Below are positions 33,189 to 42,041 of a stretch of DNA of 64,000 nucleotides, piece by piece. Made by a program: the position numbers and the translations under genes. Numbering within the stretch: position 1 is the stretch's first letter; each line of letters starts with the position of its first letter. The notes beneath the pieces were generated by a model. The model was not told the DNA's origin. It did not search any database and saw only the letters and a program-made list of their open reading frames with translations. The DNA comes from JBBROS01 sp963752225 (lineage in GTDB: Bacteria > Pseudomonadota > Alphaproteobacteria > Acetobacterales > Acetobacteraceae), in assembly GCA_963752225.1 (NCBI GenBank), contig CAVVXS010000014.1:23729-87728 (forward strand), written 5' to 3'.

Positions 33189-33877
33189 TCGCGTCGTTCA
33201 TCAGACTGCTCCGCCCGCTCCCGCTTTCGATCGGCGTGATGGCATTGCTGATCGTCTGCAAGCTCGCGTCCCTGATGCAGGGGCCGGGTGCGCCGTCGGC
33301 ATTGCAGACGGCGGGCCGGGCGGTGCTGCCGACAGCCAGCGCCGCATCCAGCCACGAGGCCAAGGGCCACGAGGCGAAGCCGGCCGCGGCGCCCAAGCCG
33401 CCCGCGCCGGCGGCCGAGGCCGTTCCTGGCCTGGTGGTTCCGGCCGAGCCGGCGCCGAGCGAAGCGGAGCGCGCCCTTCTGCAGGATCTGCGCTCACGTC
33501 GGAAGGAGTTGGAGGCCAAGGCGGACTCGATCGAGCAGCGCGAAGCCCTGCTTGCAGCAGCCGAGCGGCGTATGGCCGAACGCCTCGATCAGCTGGGCGC
33601 ACTGCAGACCCGTTTGGAGGCGCTCGAGAACAGCCGCCGCGAGCGCGACGAGGCCAATTGGCGCAGCATGGTCAAGACTTACGAGACGATGCGCCCGCGC
33701 GACGCCGCCACGATTTTCAACGATCTCGACCAGGCCGTGCTGATCCAGGTGCTGGACCGCATGAAGGAGGCGAAGGCCGCGCCGGTGCTCGCGGCGATGC
33801 AGCCCGATCGCGCCCGGCTGGCCACGACCGAGCTCGCGAAATGGCGAAATCGTACCCCGGGGGAGACCGCGCCATGA
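33185..33877 (+). CDS. motE: MotE-like flagellar stator chaperone
   Basis: A 230-residue protein from ATG 33185, overlapping the previous stop. One N-terminal membrane segment (SIGVMALLIVCKLASLM), an Ala/Pro/Lys spacer, a long coiled coil (about 95-155: LRSRRKELEAKADSIEQREAL) and an MgtE-N-like end domain (MRPRDAATIFNDLDQAVLIQVLDRMKEAKAA, in parts). That layout is the one of MotE, which chaperones MotC or supports the stator in Alphaproteobacteria. Confidence 0.85.
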   Translation: MIASFIRLLRPLPLSIGVMALLIVCKLASLMQGPGAPSALQTAGRAVLPTASAASSHEAKGHEAKPAAAPKPPAPAAEAVPGLVVPAEPAPSEAERALLQDLRSRRKELEAKADSIEQREALLAAAERRMAERLDQLGALQTRLEALENSRRERDEANWRSMVKTYETMRPRDAATIFNDLDQAVLIQVLDRMKEAKAAPVLAAMQPDRARLATTELAKWRNRTPGETAP

Positions 33878-36591
33878 CGCTTGTTCGCTTCACCCTGGCG
33901 ATGCTGGCCGCTGCCGGCCTCTGCATCGGCGCCGCCCGCGCGGCGGACACCGCCACCACCTTCGTCCGGGTCAGCAATCCGCCGGGGTTCGGGCGCGTCA
34001 TCATCGACCTGCCGCCGCAAGCGTCGGCCGAAACGACCACCGAGGGTCCGCGAACCCGGATCGCCTTGCGCGACGCCGGCGTGCTGCGGCGGTCCGGTCC
34101 GACGCTGCGGAACGTCGTCGCGCTCGATCTGGACGAGGCCAGCGTCACCCTCGTCTTGGTGCCCGGCGCCCGCTTGCGGCCCATGCGGTTCGGCACCCGG
34201 CAGATCTTCGACGTGCTCGACCCTCCGCCGGCGGCCGCCAACCAGCGTGCCGCTTCGCTGCGGGGCGCGACGCTCCCCGCCACGCCGCAGGCCGGCGACG
34301 GCCAGGTGCCGGCCAAGCCGCCGGCAGCCGTGGAGCCCGATCACGTGTCCGAAACCGCGGCCAAAGCCGCTGCGCCGGCAGCGTCCGAGCCCGAACCAAC
34401 CGCCGAGCCGGATGCGGAGCCGGTCCGCCGCAAAGACCCTGTGATCGTCAAGCGCCCGGTGCCGTTCGTCATCCCCGCCGACGTCACGGTCGGTGCAGCG
34501 GCGTTCCGGCGCGACGGGAAGGAAGTTGTCGTGCTCGACCGGCGGCTGCCCGTCGAATTGCCGCCCGGCAGCGACGTCGTCGTCTCGCCTGGCTCCGTCA
34601 CCACCGTCGTCGAAGTGCCGCTGCCGCCGGAGATGGAGCTTCACCTGGCGCGAACCCCGGCCGGTTGGTCGGTCGACGTCGCCGATCGCCCGGCCGCTTC
34701 CGGCATGACCGGCGAGCCGGCAGCCGACGGGATGAGCTTTTCCCTGCCGCATCCGGGCCGGGTCGTGTCGGTGCTCGATCCGGCGACGGGCGCCGGGCTG
34801 CTCGTCGGCACCAGCCTGGCCGCCGACGATGCGGCAGCGGTCGGTCCTGAGCGGCATGCGCCCGAGTATACCGTGCTGCCGACACACCTCGGCGTGGTGG
34901 TCGAGCCGATGTCGGACAGTGTCGACCTGCACCGGACGACGACGGGCTTCACGCTGCGGGGTGCGCGAACCGGGCTCAAGCCGATCACCGCCGAGGCGGC
35001 GGCAAAGCGGTTCGACTTCCCCTCCGAGCCCATCCCCAACCTGATGAACCGCCTGAAGGCGCACATGGTCAGTGCTGCAACGGCGCCGCCCCGCGCACGG
35101 TCGGCGGCGCGCGGAGCCGCCGCGCAGGCGATGCTGTCGCTCGGGATGGCGATCGAGGCCCATGCGCTCATGCAGACGGTCATCGATCAGGATCCGCAAG
35201 CGGCCGCCGACGCCTCGGTGGCGGCACTCTCGGCGATTGCCGCGGTTGCGTCCGGGCGGCTGGACGAGGCGGCCGCGCTCGACGACCCGCGTTTGGCCGA
35301 CGTGCCGGAAATCGCCCTTTGGCGTGGTGTTCGCGACCGTCGTCTGGGCCGGGAGTCGGACGCCTTGGCGAAGCTGCCGGCCCTGGTCGCATTGGCGCGG
35401 TCTTATCCGGAGCCGCTGCTTCGGCTGATCTGGCCGGACGTTGCCGAGGCGGTCGTCTCGGCCGGTGCGACGCTCCCGGCGGAGCAGCTCACGCCATTCG
35501 CCGCGGCGATGCAGCTGGAGCAGAAGGGGGACGTCGATGCGGCGATCGCTGCCTGGCAGGCGTTGGCGGACAGCATCGACCAGTTCGACCGGGTAAGGGC
35601 CGCCGTGCGGGTCGCCGAGTTGCGCCTTGCGGCGGGACGCATCACCCCGGCCGTTGCCGGCGACCTCATCGAGCGGCAGACGCTCGCCTGGCGCGGCGAC
35701 GCGCGCGAGGTCGCCCTCCGGCTCCGCGCGGCCGAGCTTCGGGCGGCGTCCGGCCAGTGGCGCCAGGCGCTCGATTTCCTGCGCGAAACCGAAACGCTGT
35801 TCCCGGATCAAGTGCCGGCAATCCGGCCGCGCAAGGCTGCGGTGTTCGAGCAAATGGTGTCGGCCGAAGGGGGCGCCCTCGCGCCGCTCGAGGTCGTGCT
35901 GCTCGCTGCCGACTACGCCGACTGCATCCCGCAGGGACGGGCCGGAGGGCCGCTCGCGGGCCTGCTTGCGGACAAGCTGCTGGCATTGGACTTGCCGGCC
36001 CGGGCGATCCCGGTGCTGCAAGGGCTCGTTCTCAGCACGCCGGCTGGCCCGGCGCGGGCCGAGTTCGGGGCGCGGCTCGGTCAGGCGCTGCTCGAAGGCG
36101 GCGACGCGGCGGGCGCGAGGTCGGCGCTGCTGGCCTCTGCCGCACCTGATCTATCGACCGGCTTGCGCGAAACCCGTGACGTCCTGTTGGCGCGAACGAT
36201 GGCGGCACAGGGCGATCTCGTCGGCGCCGTGGCCGACCTCAAGTCGCTGGCCACTGCGCAAGCCGACGAGGCCCGGGCCAGCTTGCTCGCCGCCGCCGGC
36301 GAGTGGCAAGGCAGCTTGGACGCTCTGTCCGACCTGGCTTCCAAGCTCGTGCCGGCGACCGGTGCGTTGTCGGACGCCGCCCAGGCGATCGTGCTGCGCC
36401 AGGCGCAGGCGGCCGCGCGGATCCCGAACCCGGCCGCGCTGCAGATGCTGGAGCGGCAGGCTACGCGGCTCAGCCCGGCGCGTTCCGACCAGCTCCGCAT
36501 CCTGACCCAGGCGCCGGTCAGGTCGGCGGCTGACTTGCCTCGCGCCGCCAAGGAACTGCAGCTCGCGCGTAGCTTCTCCACCCGTTCCTAG
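33874..36591 (+). CDS. Large exported repeat protein of the flagellar cluster
   Basis: A 905-residue protein with a signal peptide (MTLVRFTLAMLAAAGLCIG, cleavage near ARAAD). Residues 25-110 form an AMIN-like beta domain (FVRVSNPPGFGRVIIDLPPQ); 110-200 are Pro/Ala/Glu-rich; 200-370 are beta-rich; from about 400 to the end it is helical with TPR-like periodicity (AAQAMLSLGMAIEAHALMQ, LAAGRITPAVAGDLIERQT). The ATG overlaps the motE stop by 4 bases, so it is made with stator-associated proteins. No standard flagellar name fits; a periplasmic scaffold near the motor is inference. Confidence 0.7.
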   Translation: MTLVRFTLAMLAAAGLCIGAARAADTATTFVRVSNPPGFGRVIIDLPPQASAETTTEGPRTRIALRDAGVLRRSGPTLRNVVALDLDEASVTLVLVPGARLRPMRFGTRQIFDVLDPPPAAANQRAASLRGATLPATPQAGDGQVPAKPPAAVEPDHVSETAAKAAAPAASEPEPTAEPDAEPVRRKDPVIVKRPVPFVIPADVTVGAAAFRRDGKEVVVLDRRLPVELPPGSDVVVSPGSVTTVVEVPLPPEMELHLARTPAGWSVDVADRPAASGMTGEPAADGMSFSLPHPGRVVSVLDPATGAGLLVGTSLAADDAAAVGPERHAPEYTVLPTHLGVVVEPMSDSVDLHRTTTGFTLRGARTGLKPITAEAAAKRFDFPSEPIPNLMNRLKAHMVSAATAPPRARSAARGAAAQAMLSLGMAIEAHALMQTVIDQDPQAAADASVAALSAIAAVASGRLDEAAALDDPRLADVPEIALWRGVRDRRLGRESDALAKLPALVALARSYPEPLLRLIWPDVAEAVVSAGATLPAEQLTPFAAAMQLEQKGDVDAAIAAWQALADSIDQFDRVRAAVRVAELRLAAGRITPAVAGDLIERQTLAWRGDAREVALRLRAAELRAASGQWRQALDFLRETETLFPDQVPAIRPRKAAVFEQMVSAEGGALAPLEVVLLAADYADCIPQGRAGGPLAGLLADKLLALDLPARAIPVLQGLVLSTPAGPARAEFGARLGQALLEGGDAAGARSALLASAAPDLSTGLRETRDVLLARTMAAQGDLVGAVADLKSLATAQADEARASLLAAAGEWQGSLDALSDLASKLVPATGALSDAAQAIVLRQAQAAARIPNPAALQMLERQATRLSPARSDQLRILTQAPVRSAADLPRAAKELQLARSFSTRS

Positions 36592-36631
36592 CCATGCTGG
36601 CAGGGGCGGGCGCTCGGGCGACTTCGGTGAT

Positions 36632-36650
36632 TTTCGGTCCGGCACCGAAA
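36632..36650 (+). terminator. Hairpin after the flagellar run
   Basis: TTTCGGT-CCGGC-ACCGAAA is a perfect 7-bp stem with a 5-base loop, 40 bases after the large repeat protein's stop. Confidence 0.55.
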
Positions 36651-36664
36651 CGACATTGGGCGGA

Positions 36665-36690
36665 GGGGTATTTTTCCCTTGCCATACCCC
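36665..36690 (+). promoter_or_regulatory. GGGGTAT/ATACCCC inverted repeat upstream of speD
   Basis: Seven-base arms (36665-36671, 36684-36690) flank TTTTCCCTTGCC. It lies about 80 bases before the speD ATG in a C-rich leader. It could be an operator or a leader-RNA hairpin; no known riboswitch motif is recognisable. Confidence 0.4.
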
Positions 36691-36771
36691 CCCCTACCTC
36701 CTATGTCCCCTCCTCTTGGCCCAAGGGGGCGATCCCGCCCAACAGGCTGTCTACTGGTTTGGGGGTACGTG

Positions 36772-37239
36772 ATGAACGCACTTGCTCAACTGGGGATGGT
36801 CTCGGAACTTCCGAGCGAAAACCAGACGACGATGGCGCACTGTTCCGATGCTGCAGATGCAGCGCGGAAAGACTACTTTATTGAGCGGGACGGTGAGCGG
36901 TTCGCTGGGACACATCTGCTTGCGGATCTGTGGGACGCAAGGAATCTTGAGGATCCCGAACACATCGACATGGCGTTGCGGGAAGCGGCGGTAACGGCTG
37001 GGGCTACGATCCTGCATAGCCATTTCCATCACTTCAGCCCGAATGGCGGAGTGTCGGGCGTGGTCGTGCTCGCGGAAAGCCATATCTCGATCCACACCTG
37101 GCCCGAGCGGGGTTTCGCGGCCATCGATATCTTCATGTGCGGCGCGTGCGACCCGCATGATGCGATTCCGGTCCTACGGCGCGCCTTCAGCCCCGGCCGG
37201 GTCGACTTGAACGAGGAACGACGCGGCCGCGTGGTTTGA
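36772..37239 (+). CDS. speD: S-adenosylmethionine decarboxylase proenzyme (SpeD/SpeH class)
   Basis: A 155-residue pyruvoyl enzyme that supplies decarboxylated SAM for spermidine. Autocleavage occurs between E102 and S103 in LAESHISIHTWPE, Ser becoming the pyruvoyl group; His 108 and Cys 123/126 (FMCGAC) are the other family residues. The N terminus is about 30 residues longer than the usual 115-130-residue form (GTHLLADLW begins only at residue 46). speE follows 55 bases after the stop, with a strong hairpin between them. Confidence 0.93.
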   Translation: MNALAQLGMVSELPSENQTTMAHCSDAADAARKDYFIERDGERFAGTHLLADLWDARNLEDPEHIDMALREAAVTAGATILHSHFHHFSPNGGVSGVVVLAESHISIHTWPERGFAAIDIFMCGACDPHDAIPVLRRAFSPGRVDLNEERRGRVV

Positions 37240-37250
37240 CCACGGCCCAC

Positions 37251-37270
37251 GCCCGGGTTTTGACCCGGGC
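37251..37270 (+). promoter_or_regulatory. speD-speE intercistronic hairpin
   Basis: GCCCGGGT-TTTG-ACCCGGGC is a perfect 8-bp stem with a 4-base loop, placed 11 bases after speD and 24 before the speE ATG. It may attenuate speE or stabilise the upstream mRNA. Confidence 0.55.
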
Positions 37271-37294
37271 GATGTCCTCGGGTTGCCGGACGAC

Positions 37295-38158
37295 ATGACC
37301 GATCGGTGGATCGACGAAACGCTGCACTCCGGTTGGGGGCAGCGGTTTCATGTGACGGAGGTTTTGGCCGAAGAACAGAGCGCGTTCCAAACGATCTTGG
37401 TCGTTCAGACTGAGTTGCACGGCCGCGCATTGCTCCTCGACGGCGCCGTCCAGGTTACCGAGGCGGATGAGTTCATCTACCATGAGATGATCGCGCATGT
37501 GCCGTTGCTGGCCCATGGCAGCGCCCGGCGCGTGCTGATCATCGGCGCCGGCGATGGCGGCGTGCTGCGCCGGGTGCTGCAGCATCCGGCTGTCGAAAAG
37601 GCCGTCATGGTGGAGATCGACGGCGCGGTGATGCGGCTTGCCCGTCAGCATATCCCCTCGATCGGCGGCGAGTCCTGGTCCGACGCGCGGGCGACGATCA
37701 TCGAGGGGGACGGGATCAAGCACGTCGCCGAAGCGCAGGCCGGTGCCTACGATGTCATCATCGTGGACAGCACCGATCCAGTCGGCGTCGGCGAGGTGCT
37801 GTTCACGACCGAATTCTATGCCGATTGCCGGCGCATCCTGGGGCCGGCGGGTATCCTCGTCAGCCAATGCGGCGTGCCGTTCATGCAGCCCGATGAATTG
37901 CGCCAGACCCGGCAGCGCCAGGCCCACTCTTTCCGCTCGGCGTCCGCTTACGTGGTTGCCGTCCCCACCTACGTCGGCGGTTTCATGACCCTGGCCATCG
38001 CGTCCGATCGCCAGGACATCGATGCGATTCCAGAGGACCTTCTACGGTCCCGTGCCACTACCGCCGGCTTTCTTAGGACCACCCTCTACTGGTCGCCCGA
38101 GGTGCAGGCGGCAGCGTTCAAGCTGCCGCCCTATATCGCCCGTCAACTGGCCGGCTGA
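37295..38158 (+). CDS. speE: Spermidine synthase (polyamine aminopropyltransferase)
   Basis: A 287-residue aminopropyltransferase joining decarboxylated SAM to putrescine. Key motifs: LLLDGAVQVTEADEFIYHEM, IIGAGDGGVLRRVLQHP (SAM-like pocket), VEIDGAVMRLARQHIP, and VDSTDPVGVGE with the catalytic Asp. ATG 37295 is preferred; an in-frame TTG at 37283 would add four residues and neither has a clear ribosome site. Length is typical. Co-directional with speD. Confidence 0.95.
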   Translation: MTDRWIDETLHSGWGQRFHVTEVLAEEQSAFQTILVVQTELHGRALLLDGAVQVTEADEFIYHEMIAHVPLLAHGSARRVLIIGAGDGGVLRRVLQHPAVEKAVMVEIDGAVMRLARQHIPSIGGESWSDARATIIEGDGIKHVAEAQAGAYDVIIVDSTDPVGVGEVLFTTEFYADCRRILGPAGILVSQCGVPFMQPDELRQTRQRQAHSFRSASAYVVAVPTYVGGFMTLAIASDRQDIDAIPEDLLRSRATTAGFLRTTLYWSPEVQAAAFKLPPYIARQLAG

Positions 38159-38168
38159 TGGTGGCGCC

Positions 38169-38348
38169 TTAGGCCGCTGAGCCTTTGTCGGGTTCCGCGG
38201 CGGTTTCTTCCAGGTTGCTCGCGCCGGTGCGGGTGCCGCCGAATTTGTCGGCGCCGCCCGCGTCCGGCCGGCCGGGCACCTTGTGGTTGCCGGTATTCTG
38301 CTCGTCGTCGGTGTGCTTGATCGACTGCTCGGTATGCTTCTGTTCCAA
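38169..38348 (-). CDS. Small hydrophilic protein (59 aa)
   Basis: A short frame starting at TTG 38348 with GGGAGG seven bases upstream and ending TAA. It reads EQKHTEQSIKHTDDEQNTGN, then KVPGRPDAGGADKFGGTRTG and a final NLEETAAEPDKGSAA. It is very hydrophilic, without Cys, Trp or a membrane segment, and looks disordered, like small stress or DNA-protection proteins. The clean ribosome site and codon choice support it. It sits convergent to speE (stops 10 bases apart) and downstream of a GNAT gene on the same strand. Confidence 0.6.
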   Translation of the reverse strand: MEQKHTEQSIKHTDDEQNTGNHKVPGRPDAGGADKFGGTRTGASNLEETAAEPDKGSAA

Positions 38349-38435
38349 GGTGGCCTCCCTGCCGCTGCAAGGAGAACGCGGCGGCTTCGCGAGGTTTCCC
38401 GGGGCGACGAAGCCAGGACGAACACCCCTCGACGG

Positions 38436-38891
38436 TCAGGCCGGCGTGCGGTCGAGCACCATCCATTTCCCGTCTGCTTCGCCCAACCGGAAGCCGTGCC
38501 GCGCATATAGCCCGTGCGCATCCGCGGTCACCAAGGTCCAGTGGCCCACCGTTTCGAGTTCCGGGTGGGCGAGGATCGTCTCGACCAACGCCTTGCCGAG
38601 CCCCTGACCGCGCACGTCCGGATGGATGAACACGTCGCCGAGATGGGCGCGCATCGCATAGTCGGTGAGCACGCGAGCGAAGCCGACCTGGGTGCCGTCC
38701 GGCGCATACACGCCGAGACACAGGCAGTTGGCCCAGCTTCGCTCGGTGACGGCTTGCGGCCGGCCGACGGCCCAGTATGCGCCCGCAAGCGACCGAAGCA
38801 CGAAATCCATATCGAGGCGGCTGCGCTCGTCACTGATCGTGAAGCCGTTCGGCACGGTAACGGCGTGGATCCTGGTCGCGGCTTGCTGCAT
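38436..38891 (-). CDS. GNAT-family N-acetyltransferase
   Basis: A 151-residue acetyltransferase from ATG 38891. The acetyl-CoA loop is in GDVFIHPDVRGQGLGKALVE; ending LYARHGFRLGEADGKWMVL is the common GNAT finish, as is the earlier VGFARVLTDYAMRAHLGDVF. Substrate unknown. A longer upstream reading is possible but the added sequence is arginine/proline-rich and unlike the family. Confidence 0.85.
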   Translation of the reverse strand: MQQAATRIHAVTVPNGFTISDERSRLDMDFVLRSLAGAYWAVGRPQAVTERSWANCLCLGVYAPDGTQVGFARVLTDYAMRAHLGDVFIHPDVRGQGLGKALVETILAHPELETVGHWTLVTADAHGLYARHGFRLGEADGKWMVLDRTPA

Positions 38892-39010
38892 CGGTGCACC
38901 TGGCGGAAGAGCCCGCGGCGCCGCATCCAACCGGTCGTGCGGCCCGGGATCAAGTGCCTGCCCGCGCCGTCCGGCTTGCCCCGGCTGGGCCCGGCTTGTA
39001 GCTGAGCCAC

Positions 39011-40087
39011 GTGGGTGGGTCCGGAACGACGGGGCAAACGAATTTCGCAGCCGTCCGGCTCCTGGCCGCGTCGGCGGTGGTGCTCGGGCATAGCTTCGTG
39101 TTGACCGGCGCCGCGCCGCCATCGCTGCTGGCGACGCCCATCCACGTGCTGGCGGTGCGCGTGTTCTTCGTCGTCAGCGGCTACCTCGTGTGCGGCAGCT
39201 GGGCTAGCGATCCGAACCTGCCGCGGTTCCTGCGCCGCCGGACGCTGCGGATCGTGCCGGCGTTGTGGGTGGTGGTGCTCGCGACCGTCGCCGTGCTCGG
39301 CCCGGCGCTGACGACGCTCCCGCTGGCGGACTACCTCCGCCACCCGTTGACCGCCGACTACCTGTGGAACCTCGGACTGGCCCCGCGCTTCGCGCTGCCC
39401 GGCGTGTTCGACGTCGGCCGGGCGTTCACGGCCGTGAACGGCTCGCTGTGGTCGCTCCCGGTCGAGGTCGCGATGTATCTGCTGCTGCCGCTCTACGCCC
39501 GGCGCTGGCTGGTGCCGGTGGTGGCCGCGGCCGCACTCGCCGCGGCTTTCGCCTTCACGGTCGTCTGGCCGGACCAAGTGCAGCCGGTGGTGTATGCGAC
39601 CAGCATCCCGTTCGGCCTGCGCTTTGCCGCCGACTTCGTGCTGGGCGCCGGGGTGCGGCTTTGGCGGCTCGAACGGTTGCTGTCGGTGCAGGCGGCGCTG
39701 CTGGCGCTGGCGGTCACGCAGACCGCGTCCGCGGCACCGGTCGGCGCGGCGCTGCTGGGTGCCGTAACGCTGCCCTATGCGGTGCTCGCTATTTGCTTGG
39801 CGCCGCGGCCGCTGTTCGGTTGGCTCGATCGGCGGGCGGACCTGTCCTACGGCATCTATTTGTGGGGTGGCCCGGTGCAGCAGGCGACATTGTCGCTGGT
39901 CGGTGCTGGCGCCGGCTGGGTCGGGCTGACCGCGGCCGCGGCGCCGGCGATCATCGGGCTTGCCGCCCTGTCATGGTTCGTCGTCGAACGCCCCGCGCTG
40001 CGCTGGAAGCCGGCTGCCCGTCACGCCACCGCCGTCACCGGCCGCACCCCTTCGGCGCCGCCGCGCGCCAGCAGGCTGGCGAAGTAG
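39011..40087 (+). CDS. Acyltransferase 3 family membrane protein (OafA-like)
   Basis: A 358-residue inner-membrane O-acyltransferase with about ten membrane segments. It starts with the family layout: NFAAVRLLAASAVVLGHSFV (the active-site His is in GHS), then VRVFFVVSGYLVCGSW and FLRRRTLRIVPALWVVV; later NGSLWSLPVEVAMYLLLPL. It modifies surface sugars or lipids with acyl groups. Start GTG 39011. Its last 67 bases overlap the end of the convergent epimerase gene, which is unusual. Confidence 0.87.
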   Translation: MGGSGTTGQTNFAAVRLLAASAVVLGHSFVLTGAAPPSLLATPIHVLAVRVFFVVSGYLVCGSWASDPNLPRFLRRRTLRIVPALWVVVLATVAVLGPALTTLPLADYLRHPLTADYLWNLGLAPRFALPGVFDVGRAFTAVNGSLWSLPVEVAMYLLLPLYARRWLVPVVAAAALAAAFAFTVVWPDQVQPVVYATSIPFGLRFAADFVLGAGVRLWRLERLLSVQAALLALAVTQTASAAPVGAALLGAVTLPYAVLAICLAPRPLFGWLDRRADLSYGIYLWGGPVQQATLSLVGAGAGWVGLTAAAAPAIIGLAALSWFVVERPALRWKPAARHATAVTGRTPSAPPRASRLAK

Positions 40088-41010
40088 GCGATCGTGCGCT
40101 GCAACCCGTCATCGAGCGCCACCGTCGGCTCCCAGCCCAGCAGCTTGCGCGCGAGCGTGATGTCGGGGCAGCGCTGGGTCGGGTCGTCCTGCGGCAAGGG
40201 CCGGTAAACGATCTCGGACTTCGAGCCGGTCAGGCGCACGATCCGCTCGGCGAGCTCACGCACCGGGATCTCGTGCGGATTGCCCATGTTGACCGGGCCG
40301 GTGACGTCGTCGGGCGTGTCCATCAGGCGGATGAAGCCCTCGACCAGGTCGGACACGAAGCAGAAGGCGCGGGTCTGCAATCCGTCGCCGTACAACGTGA
40401 TCGGCTCGCCGCGCAGCGCCTGGACGATGAAGTTCGACACCACCCGGCCGTCGTTGGGGTGCATGCGCGGTCCATAGGTGTTGAAGATGCGCACGACCTT
40501 GATGCGCACGCCATGCTGCCGGTTGTAGTCGAAGAACAGCGTTTCGGCGGCGCGCTTGCCTTCGTCGTAGCAGGCGCGGGGACCGAGCGGATTGACGTTG
40601 CCGCGGTAGTCCTCGGTTTGCGGATGGATGGTGGGGTCGCCATACACCTCCGACGTGCTGGCCTGCAGCACCTTGGCCTTCACCCGTTTCGCGATGCCCA
40701 GCATGTTGATGGCGCCGATGACCGAGGTCTTGGTCGTTTGCACCGGGTCGAACTGGTAGTGGATCGGGGAGGCCGGGCAGGCGAGGTTGTAGATCTCGTC
40801 CACCTCGACATAGAGCGGGAAGGTCACGTCGTGCCGCATCGCCTCGAATTGCGGCAGCGGCAGCAGGTGGCTGATATTGTCCTTGCGGCCGGTGAAATAG
40901 TTGTCGACGCACAGCACGTCGTGGCCTTGTGCCACCAGCCGCTCGCACAGATGCGAGCCCAGGAAGCCGGCCCCGCCGGTCACCAGCACGCGTTTACGGG
41001 TCAGGCTCAT
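40021..41010 (-). CDS. UDP-glucuronate decarboxylase (UDP-xylose synthase)-type SDR
   Basis: A 329-residue extended short-chain dehydrogenase: VLVTGGAGFLGSHLCERL (NAD loop), DNYFTGRKDNISHLL, the plant/bacterial UXS motif NLACPASPIHYQFDPVQTTK, STSEVYGDP, YDEGKRAAETL (catalytic Tyr/Lys), RIFNTYGPRM. It turns UDP-glucuronate into UDP-xylose, or a close variant, for surface glycans. ATG 41010 was chosen because the Rossmann strand follows at once. It converges with the acyltransferase gene, which could act on the same glycan. Confidence 0.88.
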   Translation of the reverse strand: MSLTRKRVLVTGGAGFLGSHLCERLVAQGHDVLCVDNYFTGRKDNISHLLPLPQFEAMRHDVTFPLYVEVDEIYNLACPASPIHYQFDPVQTTKTSVIGAINMLGIAKRVKAKVLQASTSEVYGDPTIHPQTEDYRGNVNPLGPRACYDEGKRAAETLFFDYNRQHGVRIKVVRIFNTYGPRMHPNDGRVVSNFIVQALRGEPITLYGDGLQTRAFCFVSDLVEGFIRLMDTPDDVTGPVNMGNPHEIPVRELAERIVRLTGSKSEIVYRPLPQDDPTQRCPDITLARKLLGWEPTVALDDGLQRTIAYFASLLARGGAEGVRPVTAVA

Positions 41011-41146
41011 GCGCGGGCTCTCCATATCGGTCGAGCAGAGTAGCACCGTTGCAACGGGTTGCGAACGGCGGCGGCCGGCCGGATTGTTGACCCTCGCCGG
41101 ACGTCATGTCCCTATCCGCCGCGTTCGGTTCCGGGTCGGAGAGTTC

Positions 41147-42037
41147 ATGCACCGCCTTCTCATCCCCAGCCTGGTCGCGGTGCTCGCGGCGCTCCTGCCG
41201 CTGGCGCCGGCCGCCGCGCAAACGCCGCCCCAAGCCGGCGCGGGTGCCGGCGCCGGGTCCACGCTGGTGCCGAACCCGCCGACCGAGGACGCTTTCATCA
41301 AGGCGGTCGAGGACGCCCGCTCCACCTATGTCGGCGGCCTCAACGACCTCGTGCGCGGCGTTGCGAGGCCGCGCCGGGCCGAGGCGGTGTGCCGCATCCT
41401 GCCACGCGGGCGGGCGGAGAATTGGGTGGGCAAGCTCGCGGTGCTCGGCTCCAGCCCCGGCGGCCGCGGCGTGGTGTCGATCGAGATCGCGCCGAAAGTG
41501 TTCCTGTCCACCAACCGGACCGAGGCGGCCGACGACAAGGACAAGACTCTGATCGACGTCCGCGCGCCGCTGTTCGCGTATGCCGCGGTGCTCGCGGTCG
41601 GCGACCGGGTGCAGTTCAGCGGCACCTTGCTGCAAGGCGCCGACGACTGCTTCAAGGAAACCGGGCGCGACATCATGGCGACGATGTCGACGCCCGACTT
41701 CGTGATCCGGCTGGACACGCTGAAGAAGGTGGTGCCGCCCTCCGCCAACGCGGTGCTGAGCGGGCAGGCGCAGGCGATGAGCATTGCCCAAAGCAGCGAC
41801 TACGTGCGCGACGCTGTCGACATCATCGCTGGCGCCGCGGCGTGCGGCGCCGACAATCGCCGGGTGTTCGCAGTGATCATCAAGGTGCTGATCCGCGCCA
41901 CCGCCGGGCAGCCGAACGATCAGCGGGATGCGCTGATCGGGCTGATGTTCACGCCCCCCAGCGCGTCGACCCAGACCAAGGAGAATTGCGACGGCAAGCT
42001 TTCGGCGCTCGACCGGCTCGAAAGCGAGGCATCGTAG
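41147..42037 (+). CDS. Secreted protein of unknown function
   Basis: A 296-residue exported protein: signal peptide MHRLLIPSLVAVLAALLPLA with cleavage at AAAQ, a Gly/Ala-rich spacer, then a globular part with two or three cysteines (VCRILP, DDCFKE, ACGADN, NCDGK) that could form disulfides. NWVGKLAVLGSSPGGRGVVS and FAYAAVLAVGDRVQFSGTLL look like a beta-barrel (OB-like) domain. No family assigned. The aminotransferase starts 4 bases after its stop. Confidence 0.7.
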   Translation: MHRLLIPSLVAVLAALLPLAPAAAQTPPQAGAGAGAGSTLVPNPPTEDAFIKAVEDARSTYVGGLNDLVRGVARPRRAEAVCRILPRGRAENWVGKLAVLGSSPGGRGVVSIEIAPKVFLSTNRTEAADDKDKTLIDVRAPLFAYAAVLAVGDRVQFSGTLLQGADDCFKETGRDIMATMSTPDFVIRLDTLKKVVPPSANAVLSGQAQAMSIAQSSDYVRDAVDIIAGAAACGADNRRVFAVIIKVLIRATAGQPNDQRDALIGLMFTPPSASTQTKENCDGKLSALDRLESEAS

Positions 42038-42041
42038 CGCC

